A DNA stretch of 64,000 bases from Flavobacterium cutihirudinis. Lineage in GTDB: Bacteria; Bacteroidota; Bacteroidia; Flavobacteriales; Flavobacteriaceae. The stretch spans positions 1,240,001 through 1,304,000 of the forward strand of contig NZ_QRDQ01000007.1 in the NCBI RefSeq assembly GCF_003385895.1, written 5' to 3'. Of the stretch, positions 17,633 to 25,190 are shown in pieces. The notes beneath the pieces were generated by a model. The model had not been told where the DNA came from. It was given only the letters and a program-made list of their open reading frames with translations, and ran no database searches. The stretch's first letter is position 1. Each line of letters starts with the position of its first letter. The translations under genes were made by a program, and so were the position numbers.

Positions 17633-19798
17633 ATGATATCTATTACAGAAAAAACATTACAAGATTTACAATTTCCAACGGTGCTCGAAACTATTTCTGC
17701 AGGCTGTAATACAGACATTGGAAAAGAAAAAGCTTTACAAATAACACCTTTCAGAGATAAGGAAACTTTGATGCAGTCTTTAATGCAGACATCAGAGTAT
17801 GTATCTTCTTTTCAGAATAACAACGCGATTCCGAATCACGGATTTGACGCCATAACACACGAAATTAAGTTTTTGGCAATTGAAGATAGTTTTCTTGAAG
17901 TAGGAAGTTTCAGGAAAATTGCCAATCTTTCTGCGACCACAAATGTTTTATTGAATTTCCTTAAGAAGTTCGATGATTATTATCCAAATTTAAATGCAAG
18001 AGCTTCGAGAGTTGAACTGACGAAAGATATTATAACAGCAATTGATGCAATCGTTGACAAATATGGCGAAATCAAAGACAATGCTTCGCCGGCATTAGCC
18101 AGTATTCGTCAGAATATGAATTTGGTTCGTGGCAAAGTAAACCAAAGTTTTGGTGTTGCTTTAACGCAATATAACAGTTTAGGCTATTTAGATGATATCA
18201 AAGAAAGTTTTGTTCAAAATCGTAGAGTTTTAGCGGTTTTGGCAATGTATCGTCGAAAAGTAAAAGGTTCAATTTTAGGAAGTTCTAAAACTGGAAGCAT
18301 TGCTTATATTGAACCTGAAGCTACTTTAAAATATTCAAGAGAATTAGCCAATTTAGAGTATGAAGAAAAGGAAGAAATTACAAGAATTCTAAAGAATTTG
18401 TCTAATGTAATTCGTCCTTTCTTACCATTATTGATAGAATATCAGGACTTTTTAAGTGATATAGATGTCGTAGCCGGAAAAGCAAAATATGCCAACCGAA
18501 TCAACGGGATTTTACCAACTATTACAGAAGAAAGAAGGTTGTTTTTCAGAGAAGCTTATCATCCGATTTTATACCTAAATAATAAAGAAAAGAAGGAAGT
18601 TACGCATCCACAAACTATCGAATTAAAGCAGGAAAATAGAATTATAGTAATTTCAGGGCCAAATGCCGGAGGAAAAACAATTTCCTTAAAAACAGTTGGT
18701 TTACTGCAATTAATGTTACAATCAGGAATTTTAATTCCCGTACATGAAAGAAGTGAAACGTTCTTATTTGATCGAATTCTAACCGACATTGGCGATAATC
18801 AATCAATTGAAAATCATCTTAGTACGTATAGTTATCGATTGAAAAACATGAATTATTTCTTAAAAAAATGTAACAAGAAAACCATGTTTCTGATTGATGA
18901 ATTTGGTACAGGTTCTGATCCGGAATTGGGAGGTGCTTTGGCAGAAATTTTCTTGGAAGAGTTTTACCACCGTGAAGCATTCGGAATTATTACAACGCAT
19001 TATTCTAATTTAAAGATTCTTGCAAACGAACTTCCTTTTGCTACAAATGCCAATATGATGTTCGACGAAAAATCACTTGAGCCTATGTATAAACTGGCTT
19101 TAGGTCAGGCCGGAAGCTCATTTACTTTTGAAGTTGCTCAGAAAAATGGTATTCCGTTTGGTTTGATTAACCGCGCAAAAAAGAAAATTGAAGTTGGGAA
19201 AGTTCGATTTGATAAAACGATTGCAACACTTCAAAAAGAGCGTTCAAAGCTTGAAAAGACTTCTTTAAACTTAAAAGAAGAAGAAACCAGAGCGCGCGAG
19301 GAAAGCAAAAAGATGGAAAACATCAATGTAAAAATCAAGCAAAAACTGGAAAGTTATCAGGAATTATATGATAGCAATCAGAAGACAATTTACATTGGTC
19401 AAAAAATTGAAGATATTTCTGAGAAGTATTTCAACAATAAAAATAAGAAAGAACTGATTGGTGAATTTTTGAAAATTGTTGAAATTGAAAATTCGAAACG
19501 TAAAAAAGCTACTCCAAAAGAAACTAAAGCAATAATTGAAAAGAAGAAAGAAGTTATTGCGGAAGTTAATGTTAAAGTTGAAGAAATTCGGAAAGAGAAA
19601 AAAGAAAAGAAACTTAAACCGGTTATAGAAAAACCAAAACCAATTTTAAAAGTTGGTGACAGAGTTAGAATGCTCGATGGTCGATCTGTTGGAAGCATTG
19701 ATTCGATAGAAAAAAATAAAGCAACTGTAAACTATGGAATTTTTACTTCAAAAGTAAGTTTAGATGAACTAGAATTAGTTGAAGCTGTTAAAAAATAA
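17633..19798 (+). CDS. mutS2: MutS2-family ATPase lacking the Smr domain
   Basis: 721 residues. Core and clamp helices (about 1-300) precede the MutS ATPase: Walker A SGPNAGGKTISLKTVG at about 341-356, Walker B MFLIDEFGTGSDPELGG at about 419-435, and ITTHYSNLK. A long charged coiled coil follows (about 520-650), then a KOW-like segment (VGDRVRMLDGRSVGSIDSIE, about 670-690) and the stop. The Smr nuclease domain that ends B. subtilis MutS2 (about 785 residues) is absent. MutS2 proteins act in anti-recombination or ribosome-collision rescue; without Smr, endonuclease action is doubtful. The frame is intact, so the truncation is not recent damage. Confidence 0.9.
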   Translation: MISITEKTLQDLQFPTVLETISAGCNTDIGKEKALQITPFRDKETLMQSLMQTSEYVSSFQNNNAIPNHGFDAITHEIKFLAIEDSFLEVGSFRKIANLSATTNVLLNFLKKFDDYYPNLNARASRVELTKDIITAIDAIVDKYGEIKDNASPALASIRQNMNLVRGKVNQSFGVALTQYNSLGYLDDIKESFVQNRRVLAVLAMYRRKVKGSILGSSKTGSIAYIEPEATLKYSRELANLEYEEKEEITRILKNLSNVIRPFLPLLIEYQDFLSDIDVVAGKAKYANRINGILPTITEERRLFFREAYHPILYLNNKEKKEVTHPQTIELKQENRIIVISGPNAGGKTISLKTVGLLQLMLQSGILIPVHERSETFLFDRILTDIGDNQSIENHLSTYSYRLKNMNYFLKKCNKKTMFLIDEFGTGSDPELGGALAEIFLEEFYHREAFGIITTHYSNLKILANELPFATNANMMFDEKSLEPMYKLALGQAGSSFTFEVAQKNGIPFGLINRAKKKIEVGKVRFDKTIATLQKERSKLEKTSLNLKEEETRAREESKKMENINVKIKQKLESYQELYDSNQKTIYIGQKIEDISEKYFNNKNKKELIGEFLKIVEIENSKRKKATPKETKAIIEKKKEVIAEVNVKVEEIRKEKKEKKLKPVIEKPKPILKVGDRVRMLDGRSVGSIDSIEKNKATVNYGIFTSKVSLDELELVEAVKK

Positions 19799-20103
19799 TA
19801 TTCTTTTAAAATTTAAAAAAAATATCAATTTTAAGCAGAAAATTAAAATAAGGCGATTTTATAGTCGATTTTTAAAAATTGAATAAAGAAGATGTAGTTT
19901 TTTAAAAAGCCTCTTAAAAACACTTTATGAAAGCTGTTTTTGATTGTGTTTATCTATGAAAATATCAAATTTAATAGATTTTAAAAATCATCATTTTAAA
20001 CTATTAATAATTTTGTTTTTATAAATCAAATTAATGTTTATAAAATTCAAAACAAAGTCCATTTAGATATTTCTTTATTGCTAATAATTAAAATTTTGAA
20101 AAA
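19799..20103. other. Gene-free AT-rich gap
   Basis: 305 bases, mostly A/T. I see no reading frame, array or strong hairpin. It should include the promoter of the downstream peptidase, but no TTG/TAnnTTTG pair is convincing. Confidence 0.4.
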
Positions 20104-21024
20104 TTGAATTCATCAATAAAAACAAAAAGTGGATATCTGAATGTAAGTAAAATTCATTCCATTTATTATGAGGTTTGTGGTAATGAAAATGGAGAACCCT
20201 ATTTATTTGTACATGGTGGTCCTGGCGCTGGTTTTTCTGAAAGCGATAAACGTTTCTTTGATTTTGAAAAACACAAAGTGATTTTCTTCGATCAAAGAGG
20301 TGCTTCAAAAAGTAAACCGTTTGGTTGTATTGCAGAAAATTCAACTCAGGAACTTGTTAATGATATTGTTTATCTTTTAGATTATTTAGAGATTCCTAAA
20401 GTTACCATTTTTGGAGGATCATGGGGAACAACTTTAAGTTTAGTATTTGCGATTCAATATCCTGAAAAAGTCAAAAGTTTATTGCTACGCGGAATTTTTC
20501 TTGGAGACAAAAGATCAATTAATCATTATTTAGATGGTGGCGTTGAAAAAGAATTTCCGAAAGAATGGAAAAGATTTAAAAACCTGGTTCCTGAAAATTC
20601 AACGTTGACAATTCCCGAATATTATCTAGATCAGATGCTAAACGGAACACCACAAAACAAAGAATTATATTGTTATGAATGGGTTTTCTACGAGATATCA
20701 ATATTCAAAAAAGGAATATTAGAGAACGAAATTGATACGATTATTAATCAATTTCCCTTTCAGGCAATGGCCATAATGGAAGCATATTTTTTAAGTAATA
20801 ACTGTTTTCTGGAAAATGACTATATACTTAAAAACTGTGAAGTTTTAGATACTATTCCGACAACTATTATTCATGGAAAATACGATGCAATTTGCCCAGT
20901 AGAATACGCTGAACTATTGCATGAGAATCTAAATAATTCCGTTTTGTATATTGAAGATGCTGGTCACTCGGACTCTGAACCCGAGATTGAGCGAAGGATA
21001 TTCGAAGTTTTACTACAATCATAG
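20104..21024 (+). CDS. Proline iminopeptidase-like alpha/beta hydrolase
   Basis: Likely cytoplasmic aminopeptidase removing N-terminal proline. 306 residues, family S33. Oxyanion region FVHGGPGAGFSE, FDQRGASKSKP, nucleophile elbow IFGGSWGTTLSL, Asp in HGKYDAICPVEYAELL, His in DAGHSDSEP. The start is TTG at 20104: an in-frame TAA lies at 20089-20091 and no ATG occurs before the conserved SGYLNVSKIHSIYYE strand. No signal peptide. Confidence 0.9.
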   Translation: MNSSIKTKSGYLNVSKIHSIYYEVCGNENGEPYLFVHGGPGAGFSESDKRFFDFEKHKVIFFDQRGASKSKPFGCIAENSTQELVNDIVYLLDYLEIPKVTIFGGSWGTTLSLVFAIQYPEKVKSLLLRGIFLGDKRSINHYLDGGVEKEFPKEWKRFKNLVPENSTLTIPEYYLDQMLNGTPQNKELYCYEWVFYEISIFKKGILENEIDTIINQFPFQAMAIMEAYFLSNNCFLENDYILKNCEVLDTIPTTIIHGKYDAICPVEYAELLHENLNNSVLYIEDAGHSDSEPEIERRIFEVLLQS

Positions 21025-21062
21025 TAAATATTTTATTCTAAAATATTATCAAGATTACCATC

Positions 21063-21110
21063 AAAAAAAAATCCACAAAACTGAAAATATCAATTTTGTG
21101 GATTTTTTTT
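21063..21110. terminator. Bidirectional terminator between peptidase and glutathione peroxidase genes
   Basis: AAAAAAAATCCACAAAA (ending 21080) pairs with TTTTGTGGATTTTTTTT (21094-21110), about 17 bp with a 13-base loop. It has A/T runs on both sides and separates two convergent genes. Confidence 0.88.
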
Positions 21111-21124
21111 TTCTAAAATTTAAA

Positions 21125-21706
21125 CTAGCTTTTAATCCAATTTATAACTTCAGGTTCTGTTACCAATGTTTTTGGTTTAATTACTTTAACCAATTCTCCT
21201 TTTTCATTGATTAAGTATTTTTGAAAATTCCATTCAACTTCAGAATCCTGCAATCCGTTTTTAGATTTTTGAGTTAAAAACTTATACACCTCGCACATAT
21301 CATCCCCTTTTACAGAAACTTTGTCCATCATAGGAAAAGTTACACCGTAGTTTTGCTGGCAGAATGTTTGAATTTCTTTATTTGTTCCAGGCTCTTGAGA
21401 TGCAAAATTATTTGCCGGAAAGCCCACAATTACAAAACCTTTGTCTTTATACTCTTTGTAAACTGCTTCAAGATCTTTGTATTGTGGAGTTAAACCACAT
21501 TTTGAAGCTGTATTTACAATCATTATTTTCTTTCCTTTTAAAGAAGCAAAATCAAAAGTGTTTCCTGATAGATCTTCGACTTTAAACTGGTAAATGGTTC
21601 CTTTTGACATAACTTTCTCCGTTTTTGGTTTATTACTCGTTTGAGCGTGAACCTGAGAGGCCATCATAAACAAAGCGCTGCAAACTAAAAATGCTATTTT
21701 ATTCAT
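21125..21706 (-). CDS. Secreted glutathione peroxidase-family thiol peroxidase
   Basis: 193 residues with a signal peptide (MNKIAFLVCSALFMMASQVHAQ). It reduces peroxides with a cysteine rather than selenocysteine: Cys70 in VNTASKCGLTPQY. FPANNFASQEPG supplies the Gln of the tetrad and EVEWNFQKYLI the Trp/Asn. A second Cys in TFCQQNYGVTFPM probably resolves the sulfenic acid, so the reductant is more likely thioredoxin than glutathione. Acts in the periplasm. Confidence 0.93.
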   Translation of the reverse strand: MNKIAFLVCSALFMMASQVHAQTSNKPKTEKVMSKGTIYQFKVEDLSGNTFDFASLKGKKIMIVNTASKCGLTPQYKDLEAVYKEYKDKGFVIVGFPANNFASQEPGTNKEIQTFCQQNYGVTFPMMDKVSVKGDDMCEVYKFLTQKSKNGLQDSEVEWNFQKYLINEKGELVKVIKPKTLVTEPEVINWIKS

Positions 21707-21796
21707 TGTTCAATTTTTTATAAAATTAGTTAAAATCTGATTCTCGAAAAAGGTTTTGCATCTTTTATTTTGTATTAAAGATTCGTTAAAAAAATG

Positions 21797-21827
21797 AAGC
21801 CTAACGTTAATCAGACGTTAGGCTTCC
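21797..21827 (-). terminator. Terminator of a leftward transcript
   Basis: GAAGCCTAACGT at 21797-21808 pairs perfectly with ACGTTAGGCTTC at 21816-21827. Read leftward the stem is followed by ATTTTTTT, an intrinsic terminator for a minus-strand transcript coming from the right, where only the 45-codon reading frame at 22068-22205 is available. Confidence 0.8.
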
Positions 21828-22067
21828 CCCCATACAAACAAATCAAACCATGAATTTATTTTTCTGCTTTAAGCAATGTCTTTAAATATAGTTGATGCCT
21901 CAGTTTATAGTAAAAATATTTTTAGAATTTAAATGCTATATCATAATATATTTTCTGGCGTTGATTTGATTTTTTTATGGGCGTAAAATCAAGCAAATTA
22001 AATTCGGACTAAAAATTTTTAATTGGAAGTCTGAGGACACCAACTATTATCTTAAATATTATGATGT
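21828..22067. other. Untranslated or decayed segment left of the small ORF
   Basis: About 240 bases with no intact reading frame. On the minus strand one frame reads SEFNLLDFTPIKKSNQ and later RHQLYLKTLLKAEK, interrupted by stops, which may be chance in AT-rich DNA or the remains of a gene. Could equally be the 3' untranslated part of the small leftward transcript ending at 21797. Confidence 0.35.
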
Positions 22068-22205
22068 CTATAAATTATATTTTGAACTGACTGGAATTTT
22101 CGAAGAATTACTTAATACAAATTCATTGCAAAAACCATCTTTGCTAAATTTCATTAGCGTAAAAATTGTGGTTAAACCAACGATCAAAATTTTAAGTTTA
22201 GACAT
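22068..22205 (-). CDS. Possible 45-residue secreted or membrane peptide
   Basis: ATG 22205 to TAG 22068 on the minus strand. The product begins MSKLKILIVGLTTIFTLM, a basic start followed by a hydrophobic stretch, then a short polar tail with one Cys. There is no homology I recognise. A good terminator for its transcript lies at 21797-21827, which is the main support that this strand is transcribed. Too short to exclude a chance frame. Confidence 0.35.
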   Translation of the reverse strand: MSKLKILIVGLTTIFTLMKFSKDGFCNEFVLSNSSKIPVSSKYNL

Positions 22206-22556
22206 ATTTTTTATTTTTTTAATGATGCTTTTTATAGCAATATTTAACTACTTCTACATTATTACGGTCCTAAATCCCTATTTCAACACTTAAACAATTG
22301 TTAATTTTAAATGTCATTCGTCTACTTTTACTGTTATCAGTTTAATTTATTTTGTCTTTTAAATTCATATACGTAATTGGTTTGTTTTTGGTTTTAAAAA
22401 AAGTAGAAAAAATGCAAAATTTTTTCAAAACCCAATATTTACTGGCTTTAGAGGTGCTAAAAAAAATATTTTTTTCATAAAAAAATAAATTATCTTTAAC
22501 ACAATGATAAAATACAGATCTACTAAAATTTTGTTTAAACTTTAAAATATTAATCT
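22206..22556. other. Gene-free region upstream of the second ECF sigma gene
   Basis: 351 bases of AT-rich sequence between divergent small ORF and sigma gene. I see no repeat or clear hairpin, and no TTG/TAnnTTTG pair at a correct distance from the ATG at 22557; control by the sigma factor itself is possible. Confidence 0.35.
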
Positions 22557-23087
22557 ATGAGTCAAGAAGAATTGCTAGTTTTAATTTATAAGAAAGACGA
22601 AAAGGCATTTACCCACTTGTACGATATGTACTCGAAAAGTCTGTTTTCAGTTATTAGTATGTTGATAAAAAACCGCGAAGAGGCCGAAGACGTTTTACAG
22701 GAAGTTTTTGTGAAAATTTGGAAAAACATCGATTCATACAACGAGAGTAAGGGCCGGTTTTATACTTGGATTCTTAATATTGCAAGGAATACATCGATTG
22801 ATACTTTGAGGTCTAAAAATTTTAATAATAGCCAAAAAAACCTTTCTACCGATAATTTCGTAAATCTGTTAGATGACAGTAATAAGTTAACGAATAAAAT
22901 TGATACCATTGGAATTCAGGAGTTTGTAAAAAAACTCAAGCCTAAATGTATTGAAATCATTAATTTATTATTTTTTAAAGGATATACCCAACAAGAAGCT
23001 TCAGAAGAATTGGCAATGCCATTGGGAACTATCAAAACGCAAAACAGAAACTGTATTAACGATTTAAGAAATTATCTAAAAATATAA
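22557..23087 (+). CDS. ECF RNA polymerase sigma factor (SigK-like)
   Basis: 176 residues. Region 2 at about 10-80 (FTHLYDMYSKSLFSVISML, EEAEDVLQEVFVKIWKN, SKGRFYTWILNIARNTSIDT) and region 4 at about 115-172 (CIEIINLLFFKGYTQQEASE, LAMPLGTIKTQNRNCINDLR). The stop codon overlaps the ATG of the anti-sigma gene (TAATG), so the pair is translationally coupled. Unlike the pair at 2361-4174 there is no receptor gene; the partner is RskA-like, suggesting a stress rather than nutrient signal. Confidence 0.95.
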   Translation: MSQEELLVLIYKKDEKAFTHLYDMYSKSLFSVISMLIKNREEAEDVLQEVFVKIWKNIDSYNESKGRFYTWILNIARNTSIDTLRSKNFNNSQKNLSTDNFVNLLDDSNKLTNKIDTIGIQEFVKKLKPKCIEIINLLFFKGYTQQEASEELAMPLGTIKTQNRNCINDLRNYLKI

Positions 23088-23875
23088 TGGAAGCACAAGA
23101 ATATATAGAATCAGGGATTTTAGAACTTTATGTTTATGGCTTACTAAGCGAAAAAGAAAATCTTGAAATTGCTGAATTGGCGAAGAAAAATCCAGAAGTT
23201 GATCAGGAAATAATTTCGATAGAAAAGGCAATTGTTGCCTTGTCATCGAGCTTCTCTCCTTTCCACTCTGTTGCCAATTTCGAAAAAATCAAGGCTCGTC
23301 TTGAACTTAAACATGGCAAAGTAGTTGAAATGAAACCAACTTCTGTCTGGAGCCAGTATGTTGGCTGGGCTGCTGCAGTATTATTGCTTCTTGGTCTAGG
23401 TTACCAAACCTTAGAATTAACAAAAACTAAAGAAGCAATTGCTACTGTTGGTACTGAGAAAAACAAAATTCAAAGAGATTATGCTTTCTTAGATCAGCAA
23501 AATAAAGAAACAGAGAAAAATTTAACTATTGTTAGAGATATCAAAAATACTGGTGTAACATTAGGCGGTCAAGCGGTTTCACCAACATCTTTTGCAAAAG
23601 TGTATTGGAACAAAGACACCAAAACGACTTATATTGATGCTGCAGGTTTACCAAAACCACCAAAAGGAATGGTTTATCAGGTTTGGGCATTAAAATTAAG
23701 TCCGGTGTTGACGCCAACGAGTATTGGTTTACTTAGCGATTTTGAAGGAAACTCTCAAAAAATATTTGCAGTTGACCGTACAAACGAAGCGGAAGCATTC
23801 GGGATTACGCTTGAGCCTGCTGGAGGAAGTTTAACACCAACAATGACTCAATTGTACACATTAGGAAAAGTATAA
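23087..23875 (+). CDS. RskA-like transmembrane anti-sigma factor
   Basis: 262 residues. Cytoplasmic N-terminal sigma-binding helices (about 1-80; IESGILELYVYGLLSEKENL), one membrane helix at about 91-107 (YVGWAAAVLLLLGLGYQT), a short coiled coil (about 110-145), then the C-terminal RskA domain (KVYWNKDTKTTYIDAAGLPK, YQVWAL, FGITLEPAGGSLTPT). No zinc-binding HxxxCxxC motif is seen. Holds the upstream sigma factor at the inner membrane; release normally requires proteolysis. Confidence 0.93.
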   Translation: MEAQEYIESGILELYVYGLLSEKENLEIAELAKKNPEVDQEIISIEKAIVALSSSFSPFHSVANFEKIKARLELKHGKVVEMKPTSVWSQYVGWAAAVLLLLGLGYQTLELTKTKEAIATVGTEKNKIQRDYAFLDQQNKETEKNLTIVRDIKNTGVTLGGQAVSPTSFAKVYWNKDTKTTYIDAAGLPKPPKGMVYQVWALKLSPVLTPTSIGLLSDFEGNSQKIFAVDRTNEAEAFGITLEPAGGSLTPTMTQLYTLGKV

Positions 23876-23898
23876 AAATTATTTTCTTTAAAAACAGG

Positions 23899-23930
23899 AA
23901 GCGCATATTAGTTTTAATATGCGCTTTTTT
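23899..23930 (+). terminator. Intrinsic terminator after the sigma/anti-sigma operon
   Basis: AAGCGCATATTA at 23899-23910 and TAATATGCGCTT at 23915-23926, a perfect 12-bp stem with a GTTT loop, then a T run. Confidence 0.92.
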
Positions 23931-23965
23931 ATTATTTTTAGTTTACTAATAGTCAAACAACTAAA

Positions 23966-24352
23966 ATGAACGGAAATTTACTTCTAAGAATTGCGGTTTC
24001 AATTATTCTCCTCACCCATTCTATTTTCGGAATGTTTAATAATGGTATTAATGATTTCGGAAATTTATACCTCAATCAAATTGGTTTTGCTCCTTTTGGC
24101 GTTTTTCTGGCCTGGAGTATCAAACTATCTCATGTTGTTACAGCTATTCTTTTTCTGCTTAATAAATATGTTAAACTAGCCGGTTTTGTAACCATTTTTG
24201 TATTATTGATGGGAATTATTCTGGTTCATTATCAAGAAGGTTGGTTTGTTGTGGGTGGCGGAAGAAACGGCGTTGAATATAACTTTTTATTGATTGTAGT
24301 AGTATTAGCTATCATGTATCCAAATGGATATAAAAGAATAAAATCTAATTAA
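23966..24352 (+). CDS. DoxX-family membrane protein
   Basis: 128 residues with four predicted membrane helices (LLRIAVSIILLTHSIFGMF; FGVFLAWSIKLSHVVTAILF; LAGFVTIFVLLMGIILVHY; NFLLIVVVLAIMYP). HYQEGWFVVGGGRNGVEYNF before the last helix is typical of DoxX-like proteins, which associate with respiratory or thiol redox proteins. Starts after a terminator, so it is a separate transcript, probably with the DUF3667 gene 17 bases downstream. Confidence 0.85.
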   Translation: MNGNLLLRIAVSIILLTHSIFGMFNNGINDFGNLYLNQIGFAPFGVFLAWSIKLSHVVTAILFLLNKYVKLAGFVTIFVLLMGIILVHYQEGWFVVGGGRNGVEYNFLLIVVVLAIMYPNGYKRIKSN

Positions 24353-24368
24353 AACAATACAAAATCTC

Positions 24369-25103
24369 ATGGAAATTATCTGTAAAAATTGCCATCACGT
24401 TTTCACAGGGCATTATTGTAGTAATTGCGGACAGCCTTCAGCAACTCATAAAATTAATGCTCACTTTTTATGGCATGATATCCAGCACGGTTTATTGCAT
24501 TTTGACAAAGGAATTACTTATTCGCTAAAACAATTATTTACAAGACCAGGACATTCAATACGTGAATTTATCGAAGGGAAACGTGTAAGACACTTCAAAC
24601 CACTATCATTGGTAGTTGTTTTGGCAACACTTTATGGTGTGCTTTATCATTATTTCAACATCAATACTTTTCCCCTTCGAACAGAAAAAACTTTAGATTA
24701 TAATGAATTTAATGAATGGATGGCAACACATTTTTCTTGGGTTACAATCGCTACAATTCCAATATATACAATTGGAACCTATGTTGTATTTAGGAAACAA
24801 GGTTATAATTTTTTCGAGTATTTTGTTTTAAATACTTTTAAAGCGTCGCAAAGACTTTTTGTCCAGATTCTGACATTTCCTATCCTATTTTATTTAAACG
24901 GAAGTGCAGAAATTCAAAAGTTTTCAGCGTTTACGTACGCAATTGGTCTTATTTTGATTTTTTGGACAAACATTCAGTTTTTCAATAAAATATCAAAAAC
25001 AAAAGCTTTTTTCATGAGCATTCTAAGTCATTTGATTTTTTTGATTTGTTTTCTAATAATTACAGCAATAATACTTGCAATAACAGGAAAACTATCTTCG
25101 TAG
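24369..25103 (+). CDS. DUF3667 zinc-ribbon membrane protein
   Basis: 244 residues. An N-terminal zinc ribbon (CKNCHHVFTGHYCSNCGQ, about 4-21) is followed by LLHFDKGITYSLKQLFTRPG and FIEGKRVRHFKPLS, the DUF3667 signature, then four to five membrane helices. The role of the family is unknown. Likely cotranscribed with the DoxX gene and ended by a terminator at 25123-25159. Confidence 0.88.
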   Translation: MEIICKNCHHVFTGHYCSNCGQPSATHKINAHFLWHDIQHGLLHFDKGITYSLKQLFTRPGHSIREFIEGKRVRHFKPLSLVVVLATLYGVLYHYFNINTFPLRTEKTLDYNEFNEWMATHFSWVTIATIPIYTIGTYVVFRKQGYNFFEYFVLNTFKASQRLFVQILTFPILFYLNGSAEIQKFSAFTYAIGLILIFWTNIQFFNKISKTKAFFMSILSHLIFLICFLIITAIILAITGKLSS

Positions 25104-25122
25104 AAAGTTCAATCTATAATAT

Positions 25123-25159
25123 AAAAAAAGAGGTTCAGTAAAAACTGAACCTCTTTTTT
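25123..25159. terminator. Bidirectional terminator between DUF3667 and ccsBA
   Basis: AAAAAAGAGGTTCAGT (ending 25139) pairs with ACTGAACCTCTTTTTT (25144-25159), about 16 bp with a 4-base loop. It serves both convergent genes. Confidence 0.92.
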
Positions 25160-25190
25160 GTCTGAATTAATAATTATTTACCTGTATAAA

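Noticed and set aside
21828..22067. Possible decayed gene on the minus strand
   Set aside because: Readable segments are short and interrupted by several stops; chance in AT-rich DNA cannot be excluded.
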